Assembly (NCBI GenBank): GCA_003242685.1
Contig: QGVD01000012.1
Coordinates: 1-64,000 of the forward strand
Direction of reading: 5' to 3'
Length of the DNA stretch: 64,000 nt
Origin: Pseudomonadota bacterium
GTDB taxonomy: Bacteria > Pseudomonadota > Gammaproteobacteria > Steroidobacterales > Steroidobacteraceae
Shown: positions 30,950 through 39,359 of the stretch, piece by piece
How positions within the stretch are numbered: position 1 is the first letter of the stretch
How the letters are laid out: every line of letters starts with the position of its first letter
The notes under the pieces: model-generated
Seen by the model: the letters and a program-made list of their open reading frames with translations, nothing else
The model's database searches: none
Told to the model about the DNA's origin: nothing
Program-made: the position numbers and the translations under genes

Positions 30950-31246
30950 ATGCGAGCGCTCCAGACGCGCATGGGATGGTTCCACGACAGACATCCGCTT
31001 GTCATCACGTACAAGTGGGCCCGGCGGATCGCGATCGCGATCATCGGATTCACCGTGCTCATCACCGGCGTGCTCATGCTCGTGCTGCCGGGTCCGGCGT
31101 TCATCGTCATACCGGCAGGTCTCGGCATCCTCTCGCTCGAGTTCGCGTGGGCGCGGCACTGGCTGCACAAGGTGAAGGAGCAGGGGGAGGTCGCGATCCG
31201 CTCCATCTGGCGCCGCGGCCGCAACGGAGGCAAGGGCGCCGGGTGA
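30950..31246 (+). CDS. PGPGW-type (TIGR02611-like) small transmembrane protein
   Basis: This is a 98-residue membrane protein with two helices around residues 27-68. The central LPGPAFIVIPAGLGILSLEFAWA matches the PGPGW-family consensus, split by its conserved PGP and PAGL turns. The C-terminus is basic (RRGRNGGKGAG). The function of the family is unknown. It is the first of three consecutive plus-strand membrane protein genes. Confidence 0.8.
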   Translation: MRALQTRMGWFHDRHPLVITYKWARRIAIAIIGFTVLITGVLMLVLPGPAFIVIPAGLGILSLEFAWARHWLHKVKEQGEVAIRSIWRRGRNGGKGAG

Positions 31247-31315
31247 ATGGAAAGCGCGAGGTACGTTTCGCGCCCCGCACTCGCTGGCGCTCGACCCACC
31301 TGCGAGAATAGCGCG

Positions 31316-31798
31316 ATGCGAAGCCGTGCACCGAACCCAGGCGCGTCGCGTGTGACGACAACCGCCCCGGAGGGGCTCCCGGTCCATCTGACTGCCTTGC
31401 CGTTCGCCGTCTGTCTTCTGGGTCTCGTGTTCGCTCCGACGTTCGAGCTGCGCGATCTCCTGCAGCGGGTCGCCGTCGCTTACGGCGCCGTGCTCCTCGC
31501 GGCGTTCGGCGCCGTGCACTGGGGCCTTGCCCTTGCGGGGCGCATCGCCTGGACGGCGCCGCGGCTGGCGGGTGCCTTCATGCCCGCGGTGTTCGGCGCG
31601 GCGGCCGCCGTGCTCGGCGGACAGCGTGGTCTGGCGGTGCTCGTCGCCGGCTTCGGCCTGTTCTGGCTCTACGAGCACCGCATCGTCGGGGCGGAGCTCC
31701 CCGCGGATTACCTGCGGCTGCGCCGCCATTCGAGCGCCGCGGTGTGCGCGCTTCTCGCGCTGGTCACCATCGCGTCCGACTCCGCCGGACTCGCATGA
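31316..31798 (+). CDS. DUF3429 family membrane protein
   Basis: This 160-residue protein has about five hydrophobic segments. The pattern FGAVHWGLAL in the third segment is the recognisable DUF3429 signature, together with LAVLVAGFGLFWLYEHR. The ATG at 31316 is the best start. The function is unknown. Its stop codon overlaps the next start (ATGA), so it is translationally coupled to the AI-2E-family transporter. Confidence 0.8.
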   Translation: MRSRAPNPGASRVTTTAPEGLPVHLTALPFAVCLLGLVFAPTFELRDLLQRVAVAYGAVLLAAFGAVHWGLALAGRIAWTAPRLAGAFMPAVFGAAAAVLGGQRGLAVLVAGFGLFWLYEHRIVGAELPADYLRLRRHSSAAVCALLALVTIASDSAGLA

Positions 31799-32880
31799 GC
31801 TCGCGGCATCCCGAAAGCGGCATGGAAGACATCGCGACCGCACCCTGGCTACGGCGTCTGATCGTCGTCGTGCTGCTCGCGGGCGTCGTCCTGCTGAGCT
31901 TCCAGGTGCTGCAGCCGTTCATCGTGTCGCTCGTATGGGCCGGCATCCTCGCGTACGTCACGTGGCCGCTGTACGTGCGCCTCGAGCGCGCGCTGGGCGG
32001 GCGGCGTACGTTCGCGGCTCTGCTCATGACCTCTCTGCTCACCGCGGCCGTCATCATCCCGACGGTGTGGCTGATCGCGGTGCTGCGCGTCGAGCTCATC
32101 AACGCCTATCGCGAGGTGGCTGCGCTGCTCGCGCGCGGACCGCAGATTCCCGAACAGCTTCTCCGGCTGCCGTGGATCGGCGAGTGGCTCACCGAGATGA
32201 CCGCGCGCATGGCGGAGGACCCGCGCGCGCTCGGAGAGGAGCTGCGGCAGCTCATCGACCGTTCATTCGGAGAGGTGGCGCGTATCGTCGGCGGCGTGGG
32301 CCGCAACGCGGTCAAGGTGGTCATCACGGTGATCAGCCTCTTCTTCATGTACCGCGACGGACGCGCGATCACTTCGCAGGTCGCGCGCGTGCTCGAGCAG
32401 CTTCTCGGTGCGCGCGTCCACAACTATCTCGACGCGATCGGACAGACGGTGAAGGCGGTGGTCCACGGCCTCGTGCTCGCGGCGCTCGCGCAGGGAACGC
32501 TCGCGGGCATCGGCTACTGGGCAGTGGGACTCGAGGCGCCGGTGTTCCTCGGCGCACTGACCACGCTCAGCGCGCTGATTCCGTTCGCCGTGCCGTTCGT
32601 GTGGGGCAGCATCGGTGTCTGGCTGATCGTGACGGGCAAGACCGGCGCGGGCGTGGCGTTGCTCCTCTGGGGGGCTACCGCCGTGAGCTGGATCGACAAC
32701 ATCATCCGGCCGCTCGTGATCAGCAACGCGACACGCATTCCCTTCCTGCTCGTGATGTTCGGCGTGCTCGGCGGACTGGGCGCCTTCGGTCTCGTGGGGC
32801 TCTTCGTCGGACCGGTGATCCTCGCCGTGCTGGTCGCGATCTGGCGCGAGTGGCTGCTCGAGACGCGAGCGCGGGCTTAG
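31795..32880 (+). CDS. AI-2E/PerM (UPF0118) family transporter
   Basis: This 361-residue inner-membrane protein has an N-terminal helix pair, a central soluble segment (about 95-190) and C-terminal helices. The family signature is in LSALIPFAVPFVWG and in NIIRPLVISNATRIPFLLV followed by GGLGAFGLVGLFVGPVIL. Homologues include permeases of autoinducer-2 and cation antiporters, so the substrate is not fixed. The start at 31795 overlaps the upstream stop; ATG 31822 is an alternative. Confidence 0.88.
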   Translation: MSSRHPESGMEDIATAPWLRRLIVVVLLAGVVLLSFQVLQPFIVSLVWAGILAYVTWPLYVRLERALGGRRTFAALLMTSLLTAAVIIPTVWLIAVLRVELINAYREVAALLARGPQIPEQLLRLPWIGEWLTEMTARMAEDPRALGEELRQLIDRSFGEVARIVGGVGRNAVKVVITVISLFFMYRDGRAITSQVARVLEQLLGARVHNYLDAIGQTVKAVVHGLVLAALAQGTLAGIGYWAVGLEAPVFLGALTTLSALIPFAVPFVWGSIGVWLIVTGKTGAGVALLLWGATAVSWIDNIIRPLVISNATRIPFLLVMFGVLGGLGAFGLVGLFVGPVILAVLVAIWREWLLETRARA

Positions 32881-32978
32881 CAGTAACACCTTCCCCTTGC
32901 GCTGCAGGAAACGGTGCAGCCTGCAGGCGACAGTTGGTCAGGGAACGTGACTTGCTTGTACTGTGCCGTGGTCGATCC

Positions 32979-33013
32979 CCGTCGGCGAACCGACGGCCGG
33001 TGATGACCACCGG
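32979..33013 (+). other. Tandem hairpins between the AI-2E transporter and a hybrid kinase
   Basis: CCGTCGG-cgaa-CCGACGG (32979-32996) is immediately followed by CCGGTG-atgac-CACCGG (32997-33013). They lie about 100 bases after the transporter stop and 78 bases before the kinase start. They may form an mRNA barrier or weak terminator; no T-tract follows. The rest of the 210-base gap holds nothing recognisable. Confidence 0.4.
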
Positions 33014-33090
33014 CGGTCGTCGACGGGACGCGACGACGCCGCGAGCGGGATCAAGGCCCCATGGCTCCGACCTGTTCGCGGTCGGGAAGC

Positions 33091-36015
33091 ATGATGGAAG
33101 CGCCGAATCCCACAGACGAACAGCGACGGCTCGATTCGATCAGACGCACCGGGCTTCTCGACACACCGCCCGAGAGCGCGTTCGACGAGCTCGTCGCGCT
33201 CGCGGCTGAAGCCTGCGACGCGCCGGTCGCGCTGCTCGGGCTGCTGGATGCCGAGCGCGAGTGGTTCAAGGCCGTGCGCGGCATCGCGGTGGCGGAGCTG
33301 CCGCGCGAGCACGCGCTCGGCTCGCGCGCAGTCGCCGAGAACCGCCTCGTCGTCGTGCGCGACGCGGCGGCCGATCCGCAGCTCGCCAGGCATCCGCTCG
33401 TCGCTTCCGCGGCAGGACTGCGCTTTCTCGCCGCGGCGCCGGTACGGAGTCACGACGGCTGCGTTCTCGGCGCCCTGTGTGTCGCGGACCGCATTCCCCG
33501 CACGCTTTCCGAAAGGCAGCGCGGTGCGCTTGCGCGCATCGCGCGACTCGCTTCCGAGCAGATCGAGGCACGCCGCACGATTGCGGCGCTGCGCGGCGAG
33601 CTCGCGCAGCGCGAGCGCGAGAGACACGCGATCGCGGAAAGCGAAGCCGACTTCCGCCTCCTCGCGCAGACGCTGCCGCACATGGTGTGGGTGTGCCGCA
33701 GTGACGGAACGCTGGACTATCTCAACCCGCAGGGACTCGAGTTCTTCGGACAGCGCCTCTCCGATCTTCGTCCCCGCTTCCGCAGCGGCGACATCCTGCA
33801 TCCCGAGGATCGCGAGCGCGCATGCTCGGCCTGGCGCGAGGCGCTCGCCACCGGCCAGCCGCTCTCGGTCGAGGCGCGACTCGTCGCGGCGGACGGCTCG
33901 AGCCGCTGGCATCTGCATCGCGCGCAGCCGGTGCTCGACGCCGACGACGGCATCGTCAAGTGGATCGGCACGTCGACCGACGTGCACGACGTCAAGCAGG
34001 CGAACGAGCGCAACGCGTTCCTCCTTGCGCTTTCCGCCGAGGTCGCGCGCATCAGCAATCCTCAGGAGCTGGTGTGCACGGCGATGGAGCGCCTGCGCGA
34101 GCGGCTGCACGCGGATCGCGTGACGCTCGCCGAGATCGACGAAGGACAGGACGAGGCGATCCTGCTCCTGCAGACGGCAGGTGAGGAGACCCGCATCGAG
34201 ATCACGAGCCTCGGGCTCGCGCCGTTCCACGATCTCGCGGCCGAGTCGCGCCAGGGTCTGACGACGGTGCTGTGCGATACGCGCACCGACAGCCGTTCCG
34301 CGCATCTCTACGACCAGTGGTACGGTCCGAACCGGGTGCGGGCCATCGTCTCCGCGCCGCTGCTGCGCGGTGGAAAGCTGGTGGCGCTGCTTTCCGTCAT
34401 CGACTCGAAGCCGCGCGAGTGGACGCGCTCCGAGGTCGAGCTCGTGAAGCGCGTTGCGGACATCGTCTGGCCGGCGCTCGAGAAGGCGCGCGCGGACCGC
34501 GAGCTCGCGGTGAGCGAGGAGCGCCTGCGGCTCACGCAGGCCGTGGCGCAGATCGGCACCTGGGAGTGGGATCCGGACACGCGCACGGCGGTGTACTCGC
34601 CCGAGAGCTGCGCGCTGTTCGGTTTCGAGCAGGGCACGCCGGCATCCTGGGACGAGTGGCTGGAGCGGATCGATGCGCAGGACCGCGGCGAGGTCGAAGC
34701 CGCGATGCAGGCGTGCGCCGAGCGCGGCTCGCTCGAGCTCGAATACCGCTACTGGCATCCGACGCGCGGGCTGCGCTGGATCTACTGCAAGGCCGGCATG
34801 GTGAGCTACGCGGGCCAGCGGCGCATGGTCGGCATCAGCCTCGACGTGACGGAGCGGCGTCAGGCTGAAGAGGCGCTCAAGGAGATCAACCAGCGCAAGG
34901 ACGAGTTCCTCGCCATGCTCGCCCATGAGCTGCGCAATCCGCTCGCGCCGATCCGCAACGCCGCGCAGATCCTGCGTGTCCACGCGGCGGGCAAACCCGA
35001 GCTCGAATGGGCGCGCGCGGTGATCGACCGTCAGACGCGCCACCTAGTGCGGCTGGTCGACGATCTGCTCGACGTCTCGCGCATCGTGCGCGGTCAGATC
35101 GTGCTGCAGAAGGCGCCCATCGAGCTGCGCGACATCGTGCGACACGCGGTCGAGACGAGCCGGCCGCTCATCCGCGCGCGGCGTCACCGCTTCAAGGTGG
35201 CGCTGCCCGCGGGCTCGGTGCGGCTCGAAGGCGATCTCACGCGGCTCGCGCAGGTGGTCGCGAACCTCCTCAACAACGCGGCGAAGTACACCGAGGAAGG
35301 CGGCCAGATCTGGCTCGATGCGCGCGTCGAAGGCGGCATGGTCGTCATCAGCGTGCGCGACACGGGATTCGGCATTCCGCCGGCGCTCCTGCCGCGCATC
35401 TTCGATCTCTTCACACAGGCGGAGCGGACCCTCGACCGCTCGCAGGGCGGGCTCGGCATCGGACTCACGCTCGTGCGGCGCCTGGTCGAGATGCACGGCG
35501 GAACGGTCGAGGCGCGAAGCGAAGGCGTCGGCAAGGGATCCGAGTTCATCGTGAGGCTGCCGCTCCTGCCGTTGCCCGAGCTCGTCGACGGCTCGCGGCT
35601 GGAGCTGCAGGCGCCGCCGTCCGGGACGGGGCAGGAGCGCGGACTGCGGATCCTGGTCGTCGATGACAACGTCGATGCGGCGGAGAGCATCGCGATGCTG
35701 CTCTCGATGCAGGGTCACGAGACGCAGAGCGTGCACTCCGCGCGTGCCGCGCTCGAGGCCGTGCCGTCGTTCCTGCCCGACGTCGTGCTGCTCGACATCG
35801 GTCTGCCCGAGATGGACGGCTACGAGGTGGCGCGGCGTCTGCGCTCGCAGCATTCCAATGCCATCGAGCGCATGAGGCTGGTCGCGGTGACCGGCTACGG
35901 GCAGCCCGAGGACCGCGAGCGCGCGAAGGAGGCGGGCTTCGACCGGCACCTCGTCAAGCCCGTCGAGCCGGACGCTCTGAACGAGTTCCTGCGTTCACTG
36001 CGCGACGGCGCCTGA
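33091..36015 (+). CDS. Hybrid histidine kinase, GAF-PAS-GAF-PAS-HisKA-HATPase-REC
   Basis: This soluble kinase of about 974 residues starts at the ATG pair 33091/33094; an ATG at 33061 would add ten residues. In order: GAF 1 (about 20-160, WFKAVRGIAVAELPREHALGS), PAS 1 (about 180-300), GAF 2 (about 310-465), PAS 2 (about 480-590), HisKA with His612 (FLAMLAHELRNPLAPIRNA), HATPase (DTGFGI, GGLGIGLTL) and a C-terminal receiver (about 865-970, VVLLDIGLPEMDG, HLVKPVEPD). There is no membrane helix, so the stimulus is probably a small cytoplasmic ligand or light/redox through the GAF domains. The output partner is not adjacent. Confidence 0.93.
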   Translation: MMEAPNPTDEQRRLDSIRRTGLLDTPPESAFDELVALAAEACDAPVALLGLLDAEREWFKAVRGIAVAELPREHALGSRAVAENRLVVVRDAAADPQLARHPLVASAAGLRFLAAAPVRSHDGCVLGALCVADRIPRTLSERQRGALARIARLASEQIEARRTIAALRGELAQRERERHAIAESEADFRLLAQTLPHMVWVCRSDGTLDYLNPQGLEFFGQRLSDLRPRFRSGDILHPEDRERACSAWREALATGQPLSVEARLVAADGSSRWHLHRAQPVLDADDGIVKWIGTSTDVHDVKQANERNAFLLALSAEVARISNPQELVCTAMERLRERLHADRVTLAEIDEGQDEAILLLQTAGEETRIEITSLGLAPFHDLAAESRQGLTTVLCDTRTDSRSAHLYDQWYGPNRVRAIVSAPLLRGGKLVALLSVIDSKPREWTRSEVELVKRVADIVWPALEKARADRELAVSEERLRLTQAVAQIGTWEWDPDTRTAVYSPESCALFGFEQGTPASWDEWLERIDAQDRGEVEAAMQACAERGSLELEYRYWHPTRGLRWIYCKAGMVSYAGQRRMVGISLDVTERRQAEEALKEINQRKDEFLAMLAHELRNPLAPIRNAAQILRVHAAGKPELEWARAVIDRQTRHLVRLVDDLLDVSRIVRGQIVLQKAPIELRDIVRHAVETSRPLIRARRHRFKVALPAGSVRLEGDLTRLAQVVANLLNNAAKYTEEGGQIWLDARVEGGMVVISVRDTGFGIPPALLPRIFDLFTQAERTLDRSQGGLGIGLTLVRRLVEMHGGTVEARSEGVGKGSEFIVRLPLLPLPELVDGSRLELQAPPSGTGQERGLRILVVDDNVDAAESIAMLLSMQGHETQSVHSARAALEAVPSFLPDVVLLDIGLPEMDGYEVARRLRSQHSNAIERMRLVAVTGYGQPEDRERAKEAGFDRHLVKPVEPDALNEFLRSLRDGA

Positions 36016-36059
36016 TAAGCTCGCGCACCCCGAACACGAACCTTAATCGACGTTCTTCG

Positions 36060-37334
36060 ATGACCGAATCCGATCCAGCGGGCGGAACGGCACCGCCGCG
36101 TCCACCGCCTCTGGCCGCTCTGCGCCACCGGCACTTCACGATCTACGCCTTCGCGCGCCTGTGCGCCACGCTCGCCTGGCAGATGCTCGCCGTGGCGGTG
36201 GGCTGGCAGGTGTACGAGATCACGCGCAACCCGCTGCACCTCGGCTACGTCGGGCTCGCGCAGTTCCTGCCGTTCGTGCTGCTCGTGCTGCCCGCGGGAC
36301 AGCTCGCCGACCGCATCGACCGGCGGCTCGTGCTCGTGGGCGCGTACGCGGTGGACGCCGTCGCGGCGGCGCTGCTCCTGTGGTTCAGCGTGAGCGGCAT
36401 GCGCGAGGTGTGGCCCGTATTCGCCGCGATGGTGCTCTTCGGGGCAGGCCGCGCGTTCTGGATGCCGACGGGTCAGGCGATGACGCCGAATCTCGTGCCG
36501 CCCGAGGCCTTCCCGAGCGCGGTGGCGATCAACTCGACGCTGTTCGAGATCGCGGTGGTGGCGGGTCCCGCGCTCGGCGGTTTCGTCCTCTACCTGACCG
36601 GTCCGTCGGTCGTGTACGGCACCGCGTTCGCGCTGCTCGTGCTGGTCGTGCTGCTGATGATCACCGTGCGGCCCGCGCGCGCGCAACGCGGCAGCGGCAG
36701 CTCGCGCCTGAGCGATGCGCTCGAGGGTCTGCGCTTCGTCATGCGCCGGCGCACGGTGCTCGGCGCCATCTCGCTCGATCTCTTCGCCGTGCTGTTCGGG
36801 GGCGTCACGGCGGTGCTGCCCATCTACGCGAGCGACGTGCTGCACGTGGGACCGGCCGGCCTCGGTGCCCTGCGCACCGCGCCCGCGGTCGGCGCTGCCC
36901 TCATGGCCGCCGTGCTCGCCGTCTTCCCGATCACGCGGCACGTCGGCCGGTGGATGTTCGGCGGCGTCGCCGTGTACGGCGTCGCCACGATCGTGTTCGG
37001 AGTCTCCGGGATCTTCTGGCTGTCGCTGCTCGCGCTGTTCGCGGTCGGAGCCGGCGACATGGTCAGCGTCTACGTGCGGCATCTCCTGGTGCAGCTCGAA
37101 ACGCCGGACTCGATCCGCGGGCGGGTGAGCGCGGTCAGCGCGATGTTCATCGGCGCGTCGAACGAGCTCGGTGAGTTCGAGTCGGGCGTCGCGGCGCGCT
37201 GGCTCGGGCTCGTCCCGTCGGTCGTGCTGGGCGGTCTGGCGACGCTCGGCGTCGTCGCGGCCTACATGCGCCGCTTCCCGGAGCTGCGCACGATGGACCG
37301 CTTCCCGAAGGGGGACGGTCACGCGAGCGGGTGA
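36060..37334 (+). CDS. MFS transporter, MFS_3 / EntS-like exporter
   Basis: This 424-residue protein has twelve hydrophobic segments. The MFS signature between helices 2 and 3 reads LPAGQLADRIDRRLVLVGAY. The family-typical GRAFWMPTGQAMTPNLVPPE is in the first half and ETPDSIRGRVSAVSAMFIG in the second. Related proteins export siderophores or drugs; no siderophore genes are nearby. It starts 44 bases after the hybrid kinase gene and may be cotranscribed with it. Confidence 0.9.
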   Translation: MTESDPAGGTAPPRPPPLAALRHRHFTIYAFARLCATLAWQMLAVAVGWQVYEITRNPLHLGYVGLAQFLPFVLLVLPAGQLADRIDRRLVLVGAYAVDAVAAALLLWFSVSGMREVWPVFAAMVLFGAGRAFWMPTGQAMTPNLVPPEAFPSAVAINSTLFEIAVVAGPALGGFVLYLTGPSVVYGTAFALLVLVVLLMITVRPARAQRGSGSSRLSDALEGLRFVMRRRTVLGAISLDLFAVLFGGVTAVLPIYASDVLHVGPAGLGALRTAPAVGAALMAAVLAVFPITRHVGRWMFGGVAVYGVATIVFGVSGIFWLSLLALFAVGAGDMVSVYVRHLLVQLETPDSIRGRVSAVSAMFIGASNELGEFESGVAARWLGLVPSVVLGGLATLGVVAAYMRRFPELRTMDRFPKGDGHASG

Positions 37335-37372
37335 CAGGCCGCGGTCGGCGAGCCGCCGCCGGAGGCGGGCCG

Positions 37373-37402
37373 TTTACAGTCGGTACTGTACACGCGTACA
37401 GT
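37373..37402 (+). promoter_or_regulatory. Promoter of the PA0069-type radical SAM gene
   Basis: The -35 TTTACA (37373-37378) and -10 TACAGT (37397-37402) are separated by 18 bases. The expected transcription start falls at about 37409, the A of the start codon, which fits the absence of any ribosome binding site and suggests a leaderless mRNA. Confidence 0.6.
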
Positions 37403-37403
37403 A
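37384..37403 (+). promoter_or_regulatory. LexA operator (SOS box)
   Basis: TACTGTACACGCGTACAGTA contains CTGT-N8-ACAG, the gammaproteobacterial LexA consensus. The palindrome has 9-base arms extending to 37383-37404. It covers the spacer and -10 of the promoter of the downstream gene, so LexA binding would block RNA polymerase directly. Confidence 0.85.
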
Positions 37404-37408
37404 CTTTC

Positions 37409-38476
37409 ATGGCGGGCACGATCAGGGGGCGCGGTGCCGCCTCGAACCCTCCCGGCCGGTTCGACCGCACGGTCACCGAGTCGGTGGACGACGGCTGGTA
37501 CCGGGAGGAGACGGCTCAGAGCGTCGCCACGACGCTCGAGCCCGATCGCGCGCGAACGATCATCACGACCAACGATTCTCCCGACGTTCCCTTCGACTGC
37601 TCGATCAATCCCTATCGCGGCTGCGAGCACGGCTGCATCTACTGCTACGCGCGCCCGAGCCACTCGTACATGGGGCTGTCGCCGGGCCTCGACTTCGAGT
37701 CGCGTCTCTTCTACAAGCCCGACGCCGCGCTTCTCCTCGAGCAGGAGCTCGCGCGTCCCGGTTACGTCTGCAAGCCGATCATGCTCGGCGCGAACACGGA
37801 CGCGTATCAGCCGATCGAGCGCGAGCTGCGGATCACGCGCTCGATCCTCGAGGTGCTCGCGCGCTGCCGGCATCCGGTGAGCGTCGTCACGAAGAGCGCG
37901 CTGATCGTGCGCGACGTCGATCTGCTCGCGGATCTCGCGCGCGACCGGCTGGCACTGGTCATGATCAGCCTGACGACGCTCGACCCGGAGACGAAACGCA
38001 CGCTCGAGCCGCGGGCGGCTGCACCGCAGGCGCGGCTGCGTGCGATCCGCGCGCTGACGGAAGCGGGTGTGCCGGTCGGCGTGATGGTCGCGCCGCTGAT
38101 CCCCGGCATCAACGATCACGAGCTCGAGAAGCTGCTCGAAGCGGCCGTGGACGCCGGTGCGTGCTGCGCGGCTTATGTCGTGCTGCGGCTGCCGTACGAA
38201 GTCGCGCCTCTCTTCCGCGAGTGGCTCGACAATCATCATCCGCAGCGCGCGCGGCACGTCATGGCGCTCATCCGCAGTCTCCGGGGCGGCCGTGACAACG
38301 ACCCGCGCTTCGGCACGCGGATGCGGGGCGTCGGGCCGATCGCGGAGGTACTTCACCGGCGCTTCGAGCTCGCCTGCCGGCGGCTCGGAATCGCCGGCAC
38401 GCGCCGCATGGATCTCGACACGACGCGCTTCAGGCCGCCCGAACGTCCCGGCGCCCAGTTGGAACTCACCTTCTAG
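37409..38476 (+). CDS. PA0069-family radical SAM protein (spore photoproduct lyase-like)
   Basis: This 355-residue radical SAM enzyme has the cluster motif CEHGCIYCYARP (C-x3-C-x2-C) at about residue 70. It is preceded by the family's SINPYRG and followed by LGANTDAYQPIERELRITR, hallmarks of the PA0069/Rv2578c group. The group is related to spore photoproduct lyase, but its reaction is unknown. The LexA box upstream places it in the SOS regulon; as I recall, the Pseudomonas PA0069 gene also belongs to the LexA regulon. A role in DNA or nucleotide damage repair is inferred. The ATG at 37409 has no ribosome binding site. Confidence 0.9.
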   Translation: MAGTIRGRGAASNPPGRFDRTVTESVDDGWYREETAQSVATTLEPDRARTIITTNDSPDVPFDCSINPYRGCEHGCIYCYARPSHSYMGLSPGLDFESRLFYKPDAALLLEQELARPGYVCKPIMLGANTDAYQPIERELRITRSILEVLARCRHPVSVVTKSALIVRDVDLLADLARDRLALVMISLTTLDPETKRTLEPRAAAPQARLRAIRALTEAGVPVGVMVAPLIPGINDHELEKLLEAAVDAGACCAAYVVLRLPYEVAPLFREWLDNHHPQRARHVMALIRSLRGGRDNDPRFGTRMRGVGPIAEVLHRRFELACRRLGIAGTRRMDLDTTRFRPPERPGAQLELTF

Positions 38477-38642
38477 CGGTCCGTTGGAACCTCAGCGGGG
38501 CGCTCACCACCCCGGGACCCTGCCTGTGGAACCCGGGCGCGACAGTCCCGGTCATACGCGCATGAGGTCCGGCGGTGGCATACTCGGTCCACGCGACCCT
38601 GCAGTTGCCCACCCCCCGTAGCTGCACGATACGGACACACCC

Positions 38643-39347
38643 ATGAAAGCCATCCGAGTCGGGTCCAGAAGCTCCCTGATGCTCGTTCTCGTGATCACTG
38701 CCGGTTGCATGCAGGCGCGGGTCGAAGAATCGCGCGAGATGCATACGCAGATCGGTAAGGACGAAGCCGTGGTGATCCTTGCGAAGCCGCAGCTCGAAGG
38801 CGCCGGTGCCGAGGACGGCTTCATGGACTGTGTCGGCGCGAATCTCGCCGCCGGCAAGAACGGAATCAAGGTCCACAGCAACGACGAGTTCGTGGACAAG
38901 ATGTTCCCGTGGTTCGAGCCGGGCACGGCTCCTGCTAAGCCGGAAGCAGTGGCCTCGCTGCTGTCGCGGCCGGGGGTGAGCGAGCGGATCGCATCCACCG
39001 GCGTGCGTTATGTCGTCTGGCTCGACGGTGCGACTCTGAAGACGGACGGCGGCGGCAGCATCGCGTGCGGTGCGGCTCCGGGCGCCGCCGGTTGCATCGG
39101 ATTCGGCTGGTGGGAAAAGGAATCGGATTACGAAGCGACGATCTGGGATCTCAAACAGGCCAAGTCGGCGGGAACGGTCGGCACCAACGTCACCGGCACG
39201 TCGGCGATCATCGGCGCGGTAGTGCCGCTGCCTTTCGTCGCGCGCGTGCAGAGCGCTGCGTGCAGCCGCATGGCGGATCAGCTCCGCAGCTTCTTCCGCG
39301 GCGGCGATGCGCCGGTACCGGCCTCGCAGCAGGCCTCCACCGAATGA
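38643..39347 (+). CDS. Uncharacterised lipoprotein, first gene of the kinase-VWA cluster
   Basis: This 234-residue protein has a lipoprotein signal peptide ending in VITAGC at about residue 22. The mature part is alpha/beta with a Cys-rich stretch SIACGAAPGAAGCIGFGWWEKES and a helix near the C-terminus (AACSRMADQLRSFF). The WWEKESDYEATIWDLKQ region resembles the small lipoproteins that precede stress or quality-control operons, but no family was recognised. It is followed 12 bases later by a second lipoprotein gene on the same strand. Confidence 0.75.
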   Translation: MKAIRVGSRSSLMLVLVITAGCMQARVEESREMHTQIGKDEAVVILAKPQLEGAGAEDGFMDCVGANLAAGKNGIKVHSNDEFVDKMFPWFEPGTAPAKPEAVASLLSRPGVSERIASTGVRYVVWLDGATLKTDGGGSIACGAAPGAAGCIGFGWWEKESDYEATIWDLKQAKSAGTVGTNVTGTSAIIGAVVPLPFVARVQSAACSRMADQLRSFFRGGDAPVPASQQASTE

Positions 39348-39359
39348 GGTGAACCAGTC

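Noticed and set aside
30737..31843. Minus-strand frame ending in SRPIVRVK over the PGPGW and DUF3429 genes
   Set aside because: Only the last few codons look protein-like; the rest is antisense to two recognised membrane proteins, with no start signals.
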